Below are positions 48,168 through 57,374 of a stretch of DNA of 64,000 nucleotides, piece after piece. The stretch covers positions 1 to 64,000 of the forward strand of contig QHUK01000019.1 of the NCBI GenBank assembly GCA_003222085.1. Direction: 5' to 3'. The stretch is from Gemmatimonadota bacterium (GTDB lineage Bacteria; Gemmatimonadota; Gemmatimonadetes; Gemmatimonadales; GWC2-71-9). The position numbers were made by a program, and so were the translations under genes. Under the pieces are notes generated by a model. It was not told the DNA's origin. It was given only the letters and a program-made list of their open reading frames with translations, and made no database searches. How positions within the stretch are numbered: position 1 is the first letter of the stretch; the number at the start of each line of letters is the position of its first letter.

Positions 48168-49136
48168 CTATATCTCCCAATTCGAGAACAGCACGCCGTT
48201 GGCCGGATGGGGCTCCGAATACCCCTCGTACGTCATCCGCAGGTCGGTCCAGCGGACGCGATAGCCGCGGGCGACGAGCCGGCGGAAGGCGTCGTCGAAG
48301 CGGGTCTGGCAGCGCACGGCTACGCGGCGGATCCCGGCCCGGGCGGCGGCGGCTTCGGTCGCCGCGATCGCGGCATCGAAAGTGCGCGGGTCGCGCGCGG
48401 CGAGCTTAAGCACGCGGACCTCGTCCTTCGGCCGGCCATCGGCGAGCGGCGCGGAGTGCCACAGCACCAGGGCGTCCAGCCCGTCGTCCCCGTCGACGAG
48501 CGAGGTGTCGCCGAGGCCGAGCTCCGCGGTGAGCAGGATCTCGCGCGTAAAGTCGTAGCCCGGGGCGAGCGCGGCGACGAGGTCGCGCGCCGCCTCGAGC
48601 GTGGGGCCGCTCGCCGCGCTCTTGCGCTGCGACAACAGCACCGGGGCCTGATGCCCGCGCGTGACGATATCGTTGGTCAGCGTCACGGTGAGATGGCCGG
48701 GGAAGAAACCGAGCCGGGCATAGAACCCGATGTTCTCCACGGTCCGGGGCATGGTCTCGAGGCCCAGCGTCGCCACGTCCTGCTCGAGCAGCCAGTCGAG
48801 CGCGGTCCGCACGATCGTCTTCCCCACGCCCGCGCCCTGGCGATCGGGCCGCACGGCGAGGGGACCCATCCACCCCTCGGCGCCCGAGCGGTGGGCGATA
48901 TTGAAGGCGACGACATGCCCCGCCTCGTCGCGCCACAGCATGGCGCCCGGACCGGCGTCGAGCAGGGCGTAGCGCCACACCTGGGGATTGAGATGCGGCA
49001 CGCGCACGCCCACCAGCCCGTCGCGGCGGTACCGGTCGGTGAACGCGTCCGCGAAGACGCGGTTCAGTCCCTCGGTGTCGCGCTCGGCCGCGGGCTCGGG
49101 CCCGTAGACCTGGCGCTCAGGCAGCCACGCCCGCAT
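48168..49136 (-). CDS. GNAT family N-acetyltransferase
   Basis: A 322-aa protein. The N-terminal GNAT domain (residues 1-150) has the acetyl-CoA loop region WMGPLAVRPDRQGAGVGKTIVRTALDWLLEQ with Q/RxxGxG/A and the following TLGLETMPRTVENIGFYARLGFFPGHL. The C-terminal part (to residue 322) is a second, degenerate GNAT-like half. The acceptor is unknown. It overlaps the sbcC end by 20 nt and is the most downstream gene of the ubiG-to-sbcC row. Confidence 0.85.
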   Translation of the reverse strand: MRAWLPERQVYGPEPAAERDTEGLNRVFADAFTDRYRRDGLVGVRVPHLNPQVWRYALLDAGPGAMLWRDEAGHVVAFNIAHRSGAEGWMGPLAVRPDRQGAGVGKTIVRTALDWLLEQDVATLGLETMPRTVENIGFYARLGFFPGHLTVTLTNDIVTRGHQAPVLLSQRKSAASGPTLEAARDLVAALAPGYDFTREILLTAELGLGDTSLVDGDDGLDALVLWHSAPLADGRPKDEVRVLKLAARDPRTFDAAIAATEAAAARAGIRRVAVRCQTRFDDAFRRLVARGYRVRWTDLRMTYEGYSEPHPANGVLFSNWEI

Positions 49137-51546
49137 CGGCGGCTCCCAGGGTGGCGGTGTCGTCCCGGACGACGCTCGCGCCGCGCGCCGGGTCGAAGTC
49201 CACGCGGATCACGCGATCGAGACCCTCTCGCACCTGCTCAATGTGCGTAATCAGGATGACCTGGGGGAAGCGGTCGGCCAGCCGGCGCAGCAGGCCGACG
49301 ACGTGCAGGCGCCGGGTCTCGTCGAGCGAGCCGAAGATCTCGTCGAGCACGAGCAACGACAGCGGCTGACCCGCCCGCTCGGCGATCATCTGCGAGATCG
49401 CGAGCCGCAGCACGAGACTCGCGATGTCCTCCTCGCCGCCCGAGATGACGGGCTTCGCGATCCCGCCTTCGAGGATCGTGAGCGTGTAGTCCTCCGTCAG
49501 CTCGAGCTCGTCGTAGCGGCCGTCGGTGAGATCCGAGAGGAAACCGGAGGCGAGCTCGGCAATGTCGGGGCGCATGCGCGCGTTCAGCTCGCCCCGGAGG
49601 TCCGAGAACGCCCGGTCCAGCTCGTTGTGGAGGCGCTGGCGCGCCCGCAGCGCCGCGATCTGGCGCTCCCGCTGCGCCCGCTCGGCTTCCCGGCGCTTCG
49701 CCGCCGCGACGTCTTCTTCGGCGCGGCTCAGCTCGCCGCGGGCCTCGACCACCGCGAGCTCGGCCTCGCGGAGCGCACCCACGGCCCGATCGTAGCGATC
49801 CTTGGCCTGCCGGTACTCGGCATCCGAGAAGCCCTCCGCGCGGACCGCCTCCGTGAGCTCCCGCACCCGGCGCTCGCCGACCGAGAGCTGGTGCTCGGCC
49901 TGCTCGGCCTCCTGTACCAGCCGCTCCGCGCGCCGGGCGCGCTCTTCGAGCGCGGCGGCCTCGAGCGCCACCGGCTCCAGTTTTGCGAGCTCGGCCCGCA
50001 GCGCGTCGTGTCGCGTCGCGTCGTACCCGGCGGGCCGCGCGGTGAGCCGGCGCTCGAGGTCGCCCGCCCGCCGCCGCGCGCCCCCGAGCTCCGCGCTCGC
50101 GCGATCGCGCTCTTCAGCCTGCGCCCGCAGCTCTCCGGCCCGCGCACTGGCGCGACGGCTCTCCTCGAGCACCCGGTCCCGCTCGGCTTCGGCATCGAGC
50201 AGCTTGGCGGGTGGCTGGGCGAGCTGCTCGAGCCGCTGCCGGAAATACTTCCCGTCTCCCGTGATCACCTCGAGCTGAGCATCGAGCAGCGCGAGCACAC
50301 CCGCGTATTCCGGCCCGAGCGGACGCTTGCAGGTGGGACACGTCCCCTCCGGGCCCAGCGTCACGATCTGGTCGCGCTGCTCTTTGACCTCTTCGTACAG
50401 CTTGAGCAGCTCCGTGCGCTTCGTCTCGGCATACTGCCGGTCCCGCACCCACGCGGTGCGCTCCTCCTTCGCGGCCCCCTCGACCGCCTCGAGCCGCTCC
50501 TGCAGTCCCCGCGCCGCCGCGTCCGCCCGGACGACGGCCTCCGGCACGTCGCCGAGCTCGGTGAGCCGACGCTCGAGCATCCGTATGTTGCGGGCCAGCT
50601 CGGCCAACTGCGCCTCTTCCGTGCGCCGCGCCGCCGTCTCCCGCTGCAGTCGCTCGAGCGCCGCGACTTCCTCCTTCAAGCGCGCCACCGGGGCGAGCTC
50701 GGCGGCGAGCAGGCGGAGCTGCTCCCGGGCGCCGAGCGCGTTGGCGAGCTCCTTGTCGAGCCGCTGGAAGTCCTGGCGTGACGCCACCACGGCCTGCTCC
50801 GCCATGCGCCGCTCGCCGTCGAGCGACAGCGTGCGCTCGCGGCGGGCCATCCACTCGTTCCAGCGCGGCTCCTCGCGACCCAACGCGGCCTCCGCGGCGC
50901 GGCGCGCGGCGTCCACACGCTTCGCCGACCTCCGCGCCTCCGTCAGCCGCTGCTCGGCCGCCTGCCGCGCCCCGGCGAGCGCGGCGCCGTCGGGAAGGCC
51001 CGCCTCGAGACCTCGCACCTCCGCGGCCACCGCGTTGCGCACTTCGCGCACCCGCTCCTGCGCCTCGCGCAAGCGCTCGTAGCCGAGCACCCGCGACAGG
51101 AACCCCGCGCGCTCGGTCTTGCCGAGCGCCGCCATCACCGCCAACTCCTTTTGGCCCGTGAAGTAGGTGTTGAAGAACTCGTCGTGGGTCATCCCCAGCG
51201 TGCGCTCGAGCTTGTCGGTGACCGCCTTGAGGGAATTCGCGATCACCTGGCCGTCCTGGTGCAGCGCCGCGGTGGACAGCCCGCGCGTCACGCGGTACTC
51301 ATGGGCGCCGAGCCGGAACTCGAGTTCCACGTCGACGCCCGCCCGGCCCTTGGCGCCCAGCCGCCGGATCGAGTCCTTGTCTCCACGCACCGCCTGCGCG
51401 CCGTACAGCGCCCAGGCGATCGCCTCGAGGATGGTCGTCTTGCCGGAGCCGTTGGGCCCGATGATCCCCATGATCCCCGGCCCGAACTCGAGCTCGGTAT
51501 CGGCGTGCTGCCGAAAGTTCACGAGGCGGAGCCGCAGCAGCTGCAT
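49117..51546 (-). CDS. sbcC: SbcC/Rad50-type ATPase
   Basis: An 809-aa SMC-like ATPase, partner of the SbcD nuclease in DNA-end processing. Walker A is IGPNGSGKTTILEAIAWALYG (about residues 32-50). A long coiled coil is broken by the zinc hook CPTCKRPLG at about residues 402-408. The C-terminal head has SGGEEDIASLVLRLAISQMIAER (signature) and LLVLDEIFGSLDE (Walker B). The length is closer to archaeal Rad50 than to E. coli SbcC. The ATG shares its A with the sbcD stop (TGATG). Confidence 0.95.
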   Translation of the reverse strand: MQLLRLRLVNFRQHADTELEFGPGIMGIIGPNGSGKTTILEAIAWALYGAQAVRGDKDSIRRLGAKGRAGVDVELEFRLGAHEYRVTRGLSTAALHQDGQVIANSLKAVTDKLERTLGMTHDEFFNTYFTGQKELAVMAALGKTERAGFLSRVLGYERLREAQERVREVRNAVAAEVRGLEAGLPDGAALAGARQAAEQRLTEARRSAKRVDAARRAAEAALGREEPRWNEWMARRERTLSLDGERRMAEQAVVASRQDFQRLDKELANALGAREQLRLLAAELAPVARLKEEVAALERLQRETAARRTEEAQLAELARNIRMLERRLTELGDVPEAVVRADAAARGLQERLEAVEGAAKEERTAWVRDRQYAETKRTELLKLYEEVKEQRDQIVTLGPEGTCPTCKRPLGPEYAGVLALLDAQLEVITGDGKYFRQRLEQLAQPPAKLLDAEAERDRVLEESRRASARAGELRAQAEERDRASAELGGARRRAGDLERRLTARPAGYDATRHDALRAELAKLEPVALEAAALEERARRAERLVQEAEQAEHQLSVGERRVRELTEAVRAEGFSDAEYRQAKDRYDRAVGALREAELAVVEARGELSRAEEDVAAAKRREAERAQRERQIAALRARQRLHNELDRAFSDLRGELNARMRPDIAELASGFLSDLTDGRYDELELTEDYTLTILEGGIAKPVISGGEEDIASLVLRLAISQMIAERAGQPLSLLVLDEIFGSLDETRRLHVVGLLRRLADRFPQVILITHIEQVREGLDRVIRVDFDPARGASVVRDDTATLGAADAGVAA

Positions 51547-52730
51547 CAGGCCCCTCCCTCTCCCTCGCCCTCTTGACCCACCTGCGCGACGTACTCGACG
51601 CCGAGCCGGACGAACTCCGCGCGGTCCAAATCGGCGTCGAGCGGCCGGTGCTCGAGAAACTCCCGGACCGTCTCGGGGAGCGTCTGTCGGCGGCCGGGCG
51701 CGCCCGACGCCTCCACGCGGTGGACCTCGGGCCGGCGCAGGTCGAGCTGGAAGTGGAGCGCCCGGGCCTTGTAGGCGCGGATCGCGGCGTGATCCAGGTC
51801 CCGGGCGGTGGCCCGCGACACATCGAACACCAGCTGCCGGACGATCTGATCATCGATCGCCGGCTTCGCACCGGCGACGGCGGCGGCGATCCGCTCATCC
51901 AGCTCCTTGGGCGTCAGACCCTTGCCCTCGATCGGCGGGAGCTCGACGTGACGCCGCACCGGGGAGATCGACCGGAACGTTACCCGCGAACCCGGGAGCT
52001 CGGCGACGAGGTACCCCTTCCCGGCGCGCCCGCCGTCCTGCTCGTCTTGCAGCTGGCCCCAGGGGTTGGGACTGATGTACTCGAGGCTGCCCGCGTACCA
52101 GACGTTGGGCTCGACCTGGTGCGCGACGTGATAATGCCCGAGCGCGACGTAATCCCACTGCGCCGGCGCGAGCGTCTCTCGCGTCACCAGCGCGCCCCCG
52201 TATTCCATCGTGCCGCGCTCCTCGCCGAGGCCAGGAAGCTGTCCGTGCGTCGCCAGGACGTTGAACCGGGTGCCGCGCTCGGGGCGCAAGGCGGGCCGGT
52301 CGTCCCCAATGAGTGCCTGGTGGGGAACGGCGAGCACGGAGCAATCGAGCCGGGAGAACACGATGCGGCGCGGCTGCTCGACGGCGATCTCAACCCCGAG
52401 CGCCTCGTACAGGCGGAGAATGGTGCCCGTCTCGGTGGAGCGGGGAGTATCGTGGTTGCCCGCGACGACGACGATGGGCGCGTCGGGCAGCCCCACCCGC
52501 AGGCGCTGGAGCTCACGGAAGCAGAATAGGATCGCGGCATTGGTGGGCCGGACGGAGTGGAAGATGTCGCCTACGAGGAGGATCAGGTCCGGGCGTTGAG
52601 CCAACACGTCGTCCACCGCCCGGCGGAACGCTTCGGCGACGTCGGCCTCGCGCTGATTCCCTCCCCGTGGCGTCTGTCGGTCGTACTGGCGGAAGCCGAG
52701 GTGCAGGTCGGCGAGGTGCGCGAGCTTCAC
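51546..52730 (-). CDS. sbcD: SbcD/Mre11-type exonuclease subunit
   Basis: A 394-aa metallophosphoesterase nuclease. Metal-binding motifs appear in order: LADLHLGF, LVGDIFHSVRPTN, VVAGNHDTPRST, NVLATHGQLPG and YVALGHYHVAHQ. The C-terminal part (DQIVRQLVFDVSRATARDLDHAAIRAYKARALHF) is the capping and SbcC-binding region. It forms the Mre11-Rad50-like complex that trims DNA ends and hairpins. A GTG start lies 4 nt after the upstream lipoprotein gene stop. Confidence 0.95.
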   Translation of the reverse strand: MKLAHLADLHLGFRQYDRQTPRGGNQREADVAEAFRRAVDDVLAQRPDLILLVGDIFHSVRPTNAAILFCFRELQRLRVGLPDAPIVVVAGNHDTPRSTETGTILRLYEALGVEIAVEQPRRIVFSRLDCSVLAVPHQALIGDDRPALRPERGTRFNVLATHGQLPGLGEERGTMEYGGALVTRETLAPAQWDYVALGHYHVAHQVEPNVWYAGSLEYISPNPWGQLQDEQDGGRAGKGYLVAELPGSRVTFRSISPVRRHVELPPIEGKGLTPKELDERIAAAVAGAKPAIDDQIVRQLVFDVSRATARDLDHAAIRAYKARALHFQLDLRRPEVHRVEASGAPGRRQTLPETVREFLEHRPLDADLDRAEFVRLGVEYVAQVGQEGEGEGGA

Positions 52731-52734
52731 CGTG

Positions 52735-53613
52735 TCACTTGGCCTCGGTGAGCTGGAGCGAGGTCTGCTGCGTCATGGCCATCGTCATCTCGGGTTGACC
52801 GGTGGTCCCGGTCTTCATGGTGATCGTCCCGCCCATCATCGCGCGCACCTGCGCACTCCGCTGGAGCGAATACAACTGCTCTCCCGAGAGGTTGCCGGAG
52901 AGCCGCAGCGTGCCGGTCTGCTGCGCCCCGCCCTCGCCTCGCTGCATGAGCGTGATCGGGGCCTCCGGAAAGCTCGTCTCGATGCCGAGCAGCACGGAGG
53001 TGTCCGCGCCGGCTATTTGGATCTCCCTGACGGTAATCTTGGTGCGCGACTTCAGCGGACCGCTCGCGTTCAGCGCTTGGTGGCCGAGCGGCAGCTCGTG
53101 CTCCGCCACCCAGGAGTCGCCGACGCCCACCGGCCCCTCGGGCAACGGGAACGCCATCGATTTCATGCTGCTCCCCAGTTGCTCCGTCACCGGAGACGGG
53201 GCGCCGGTGAGCCCGGTAAAGGCGGCGCTGAGCACGTGCATGCGATCGTCGTAGACGACGTCGCTCCTCATCCCGCGCATCCGGTCGAGCGCCGGACGCA
53301 TGGCGCCCGGACCCATCCCTGGGGCGTCGAGCGACGTGGAATCGAAGGTCACCGTCACGGCCACCCCACCCTGTGCGGGGCCCTTCACGACCTGGGTGTA
53401 ATACATGCGCATCCTGAAGGTCTGCTCGGGCAGGGCGCTCATCGGTCCACCCACGATCCGCATCGCGTTCTGCTGATCGAGCGAGTAGTGGTAGGCCGCA
53501 CCCGTCGGGGGGTGGTAGCGCAGGGTGATCTTGGCTCCGCTCGCCCCACCACGGCAGGCGCCGATCGTGACGAGCACCGTCGCGGCGCGGGCGAGTGAAC
53601 GGGGAGCGACCAT
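52735..53613 (-). CDS. Predicted lipoprotein of unknown function
   Basis: A 292-aa protein. LARAATVLVTIGACRGG gives a lipoprotein signal (lipobox TIGAC). The mature domain is beta-rich with YHPPTGAAYHYSLDQQNAM at the start and repeated polar strands, like small exported DUF6263-type proteins. It has no visible link to DNA repair, although it sits inside the herA-sbcD row with 4 nt to sbcD and 18 nt to herA. Confidence 0.7.
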   Translation of the reverse strand: MVAPRSLARAATVLVTIGACRGGASGAKITLRYHPPTGAAYHYSLDQQNAMRIVGGPMSALPEQTFRMRMYYTQVVKGPAQGGVAVTVTFDSTSLDAPGMGPGAMRPALDRMRGMRSDVVYDDRMHVLSAAFTGLTGAPSPVTEQLGSSMKSMAFPLPEGPVGVGDSWVAEHELPLGHQALNASGPLKSRTKITVREIQIAGADTSVLLGIETSFPEAPITLMQRGEGGAQQTGTLRLSGNLSGEQLYSLQRSAQVRAMMGGTITMKTGTTGQPEMTMAMTQQTSLQLTEAK

Positions 53614-53631
53614 TCGGGGACTCCTATCGTC

Positions 53632-55590
53632 TCAGTACGGTTCGTCGGAGATCCGATTGAGCGGCGCCACGCTCTCGCGCGCGGCGGCCGGGACGGCGGC
53701 GACGCGACCGCCCAGATGCTTCTTGAAGTGGGCGAACGCATCCTGGGGCCGGGCCTGGCGGGTGTGTGCGAGGGCGCGGCGCACGTCCTCCTCCCGCCGG
53801 TCGGCGATGAGATCCTTCACCTGGTTCGGCCGCACCCGCCGGTCGAGCTTCACGAGCTGCCGCACCACGGCGTCCTCGAACGGCAGGTCCGCCGCGGGCG
53901 GGAACCGCTCCACGCCGTCCCGGCCGCGCAGCACTCCCGGCCGCGGGAAGCGCACGAAGATGGGTTGCGTGAAGTGCGGGTGACGCACCATCAGCTCGCC
54001 GATGGGGAGCGTGGCGAGCTTGATTTTGGTGGCGGGCGAGAGCACCTGGTACCCGGGCGTCGCGAGCTCATCCGAATCCATCCGGCCGAAGACGATCGTT
54101 CCCGCGTTCCCCACCACCCGCCGGTGCACCTGGGAGCGGAATTGCTCGGCGCCAAACAGCACCAGGCCAAGGTAACGCCCGCGCTCCGAGATATCGAGCA
54201 GCATTTTCTTCACGTACGTGTCCGGGCCGTCGCCGGGAGCGTACTTGTTCAGCTCGTCGACGAACACGACGACGGCGTCGACGCCCAAGTCGCGACGCTC
54301 CAGGTGCTCGCGCAGCTTCGACACGGCGCGGGCGAACACCAGATCCTGCCCGAGCGGATCGACGTTCGCCACGTCGACCACGTAGACGGCGCGATCCTCG
54401 AACCGGCCCCACGGCAGATCGCTCGACGGGCCGTCATCGGTCACCAGGCCCTTGCAGCGCGTGGAGATGTTCGACAAGCGATTGCGCACCTTGCGGATCG
54501 TCGCGATGTGGTGCGTCCGCCAGGTGTCCCCGCGCCCGGCGAGCTCCAAGCCGTCAAAGATCGACCGGAACAGGCGCTCCAGGTCGGCGAAGGTGACCAC
54601 GCGATGGGCCCCGCCGAACCCGTCGTCGAACTCCTTGTCCACGACCCGATCCGCGAGGAAATCGATGAAGGCGTCCGCTTTGGCATCGATGTCGTCGCGG
54701 TTGAGCAGGACCTCGGCGTAGTCGAGCACCTCGCGCAGCCCCCAGACGAGCGGTTCCACGTCGCCGACCAGATCGGGGTGCGTGCGCAGCGTGTTCAGGT
54801 TCACCCCGTCCGCCTTGAAGGGGGCGTAGTAGCGCACTCGCTCGAACGGCTGCGCCTGGACGGCGAGCCGCTCGTAGCGACGGCGGTCTTCGTCCTCGAG
54901 GGCGCCGGGCTGGTCGAGGAAGCACAGGTCCGGACCCTTCACGTTGAAGCACACCGCGGCGACCCGCCCCTTGTGGGGCGGGAAGTGCTGGAAGATGGAC
55001 GCCAGCAGGAACTCCACCGCGCTCGTCTTGGTGGCGAGCCCCGAGACACCGGAGATGTTCAAGTGCGCCGCTTCCGGTCCGAGGAGGAAATCGGCATCGA
55101 GGTACACCGGCGCCTCGAGCCCGCCCGACGTGTAGAGGCCGACGGGAATCGCCGTGGGCTGTTCCCCCCCGAGATACGCGTCCATGCGCAGCGCCTGCGC
55201 CACGTCGACGTCGCTGGCGACGTGCACCGCCCCGAGCGGGACGGGCTGCAACGGCTCCTCGGGCCGTTGACGCAGTACCGCCGCCGTCCAGAGGCGGATT
55301 TCCTGGCGTACCGTCGGGTGCTCCGCGGCACGCGCCGGATCTCCCTCCGCGCCGACCACGTCGTGCAGCGGCGTCGCCAAGTCGGAGTAAGCGAACCCGT
55401 CGGTGACCACACCGTATACGACCCGCCCCGAATCCCCAGCGCCGAACCCCTCGACCCTGACGATCGCCCCGATCCCGATGCTCGTCTCGTTCGCGGTCCA
55501 GAAGTGGAATTGGTGGGGCGTCGCCGGCTTCTGCTCCGTCGCGACGACGCGACCGATGGGGGGAGGCTGAAACGAGGCCTTGTCGATCAC
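53632..55590 (-). CDS. herA: HerA-family (DUF87) ATPase
   Basis: A 652-aa ATPase of the HerA/FtsK superfamily. An N-terminal HAS-barrel-like domain (residues 1-110: GRVVATEQKPATPHQFHFW, VYGVVTDGFAYSDLATP) precedes the ATPase core. The P-loop region reads NISGVSGLATKTSAVEFLL (about residues 175-195), differing from the usual GxTGSGKS by one residue spacing and lacking the final Gly. Walker B is AVVVFVDELNKYAP, and a sensor region GNAGTIVFGRMDSDEL follows. HerA forms a hexameric DNA pump that works with NurA. The GTG start overlaps the nurA stop. Confidence 0.85.
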   Translation of the reverse strand: MIDKASFQPPPIGRVVATEQKPATPHQFHFWTANETSIGIGAIVRVEGFGAGDSGRVVYGVVTDGFAYSDLATPLHDVVGAEGDPARAAEHPTVRQEIRLWTAAVLRQRPEEPLQPVPLGAVHVASDVDVAQALRMDAYLGGEQPTAIPVGLYTSGGLEAPVYLDADFLLGPEAAHLNISGVSGLATKTSAVEFLLASIFQHFPPHKGRVAAVCFNVKGPDLCFLDQPGALEDEDRRRYERLAVQAQPFERVRYYAPFKADGVNLNTLRTHPDLVGDVEPLVWGLREVLDYAEVLLNRDDIDAKADAFIDFLADRVVDKEFDDGFGGAHRVVTFADLERLFRSIFDGLELAGRGDTWRTHHIATIRKVRNRLSNISTRCKGLVTDDGPSSDLPWGRFEDRAVYVVDVANVDPLGQDLVFARAVSKLREHLERRDLGVDAVVVFVDELNKYAPGDGPDTYVKKMLLDISERGRYLGLVLFGAEQFRSQVHRRVVGNAGTIVFGRMDSDELATPGYQVLSPATKIKLATLPIGELMVRHPHFTQPIFVRFPRPGVLRGRDGVERFPPAADLPFEDAVVRQLVKLDRRVRPNQVKDLIADRREEDVRRALAHTRQARPQDAFAHFKKHLGGRVAAVPAAARESVAPLNRISDEPY

Positions 55591-56576
55591 GTCCCGGTTC
55601 TCGGGAGCCGGGAGCCGGGAGCGGGGAGCAAGTCGCGCGGCGCGCGCGCTCTCAAGTAGGACTCCACGTCATAGATAGGGTAAAGTAACCGATCCCACCG
55701 GCGGTCGGGGGTCGCGAGCGGAGCGCGCTCGCCCACGAGCCACGCCGAGATTCGGGGCGCGAGCGCGACGGTGCCTGGATGAGCGCGCGCCTCCACCCGG
55801 AGCAGCCCGTACAGCAGGTCGTTTCCCTCCCAGGGCCACAGCCGCAGATACCAGGAATAAATCTCGCGGCGCGCGCCGCGGCGCTTCGGCCGGAACACGC
55901 TGGTGCGGTGCAGCACGGGCAGGGTGAGCGCGCGCTCGAGCTCCGGGCCCTCGAAGTACTCGGCCCCGTGACTCTTGACGACGCCCACCGCGCGCGGGTG
56001 CGCGGACAGTGCGGGGGAATCGGAGAGCACCCCGTCTACGACGAGCCATTCGTCGGAGCCGAGCCTCGCGAGCCGCCGCTCCGCGAGCCGCCGCTCGAGC
56101 GCGGCGCGGGCTTTCTGCACCTCAAGTCGCGCGGCCGGCAGGGCGCGGGCAGGCTGGCCGGCGTCATCGGCGGGGATCTCGACGACCCGGACCCCCGTTC
56201 CCGCGAGCGCCCCGCGCACCGCGTCCGGCAGGCGGTCGAGCCGGGTGATGGCGAGCTCGTCCGCGTTCTCGGCAACCGTGCGCAGGCGGCGATCGCCCTC
56301 CCGGAGGCGGATCGCGGCGGCGACGTGCGCCCGCACGATGGGCGTAACCCCCGCGTACCCCACGACCCGCCACTGCTCGATACCGTCGAGAAAGCCGACC
56401 GACGGGGGCGCGAGCGCGGGCGCGCCGACCAGCGAGCGCACCCGGAGCTCCGGATCCTCGACCGGGTCGGCCCCGGTGAACTCCTCGAGATCGACGCGCC
56501 CGACGCTCGCTTCGGGGACGTGAGAGGCCGGCACCACCCCCGCCGCGAGGATCGCGTCGACCCAGGAGCGCGACAC
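55587..56576 (-). CDS. nurA: NurA-family nuclease
   Basis: A 329-aa NurA-type nuclease. Motifs with the family spacing are VGFLDGIEQWRVVGYAG (first acidic site), EWLVVDGVLSDSPAL (second acidic site), RAVGVVKSHGAEYFEG (conserved Lys) and LLYPIYDVESYLRAR (C-terminal YP motif). NurA is a 5'-3' nuclease of the HerA-NurA resection machine, well known in archaea. The C-terminal residues LLPAPGSRLPRTGT are encoded by a gggagcc heptad run and are probably not family sequence. It lies 2 nt after ubiG. Confidence 0.82.
   Translation of the reverse strand: MSRSWVDAILAAGVVPASHVPEASVGRVDLEEFTGADPVEDPELRVRSLVGAPALAPPSVGFLDGIEQWRVVGYAGVTPIVRAHVAAAIRLREGDRRLRTVAENADELAITRLDRLPDAVRGALAGTGVRVVEIPADDAGQPARALPAARLEVQKARAALERRLAERRLARLGSDEWLVVDGVLSDSPALSAHPRAVGVVKSHGAEYFEGPELERALTLPVLHRTSVFRPKRRGARREIYSWYLRLWPWEGNDLLYGLLRVEARAHPGTVALAPRISAWLVGERAPLATPDRRWDRLLYPIYDVESYLRARAPRDLLPAPGSRLPRTGT
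55603..55629. repeat. gggagcc heptad run F1 at the end of nurA
   Basis: Three to four tandem heptads of gggagcc type. One arm only. It forms the last codons of nurA, as repeat A4 does for deoA. Confidence 0.75.
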
Positions 56577-56578
56577 GG

Positions 56579-57313
56579 TCAGCGTGTCCGAAGCGCCCAG
56601 CCGAGGTAGGTCACGCGCAGATCGTCGGTGAGCACCCGCCGCCCGGTTCCGTCGCCCGCGCGCTCGACGCCTTTCATCTCCTGTACCACCATATCATGGC
56701 GGGCGAGCGCCTCGGTCAGCTGCGGGGGCGTGATGAAGCGCGCGAAGTCGTGGAACCCCTCGGGCATGGTGTGTTGCACGTACTCTTCGTCCCACACGAC
56801 CTGCAGGAAGCCGGCGATGGTGCGGTTGTGGGTGAGAACGCCGAGCCCGCCGCCGGGGGCGAGCACCCGGGCAATACCGGCGATCGTGCGCTCCAAGTCG
56901 TCGACGTGCTCCAGCACGTCGACGGCGAACACGAGGTCGAAGGTGCCCTCGAGGCCGGCGCCGCCCAGGTCCTCGGCCGTCCCGCGGCGGTAGTCGATGG
57001 TCACTCCCGAGCGCCGGGCGTGCTCGCGTGCCGCCGCGAGTGATTTCTCCGACGGGTCGATGCCGGTCACGGTCGCCCCCTCGGCGGCGAGTGTCTCGGC
57101 CAGGATGCCCCCACCACAGCCTACGTCGAGGACCCGCTTACCCCCGAACCCGCCGAACACGCGCCGGAAATATTCGACGCGCAGCGTGTTCAGCTCGTGG
57201 AGCCCGGCGAAGGGCCCGGCGTTGCTCCACCAGACGCCGGGGACCCGCTCCACCAGGCGCTCGTACTTCTCGGGCTCGGAAAGGCCGCCGAGGCGGGGGA
57301 GCTGGTCGGACAT
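56579..57313 (-). CDS. ubiG: UbiG/Coq3-type O-methyltransferase
   Basis: A 244-aa SAM-dependent methyltransferase. SAM motif I is VLDVGCGGGILAETLA (about residue 63), followed by GIDPSEKSLAAAREHA and FDLVFAVDVLEHVDD. The UbiG-specific features WWSNAGPFAGLHELNTLRVEYF and TITHN-like GLGVLTHNRTIAGFLQVV are visible. It methylates ubiquinone precursors at the O positions. No other ubi gene is in the window, so another acceptor remains possible. It leads the row that runs into nurA and herA. Confidence 0.88.
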   Translation of the reverse strand: MSDQLPRLGGLSEPEKYERLVERVPGVWWSNAGPFAGLHELNTLRVEYFRRVFGGFGGKRVLDVGCGGGILAETLAAEGATVTGIDPSEKSLAAAREHARRSGVTIDYRRGTAEDLGGAGLEGTFDLVFAVDVLEHVDDLERTIAGIARVLAPGGGLGVLTHNRTIAGFLQVVWDEEYVQHTMPEGFHDFARFITPPQLTEALARHDMVVQEMKGVERAGDGTGRRVLTDDLRVTYLGWALRTR

Positions 57314-57332
57314 GGCGATGAAATCTACGGCG

Positions 57333-57374
57333 TGGGGGAGGTTGGGGGAGGTTGGGGAGGTTAGGGGAGGTTGT
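57333..57374. repeat. gggaggttg repeat C3 (left flank of the four-helix gene)
   Basis: Four tandem units of ggggaggtt type. It is the inverted counterpart of C4 (57799-57838) on the other side of the four-helix-bundle gene. Confidence 0.85.
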
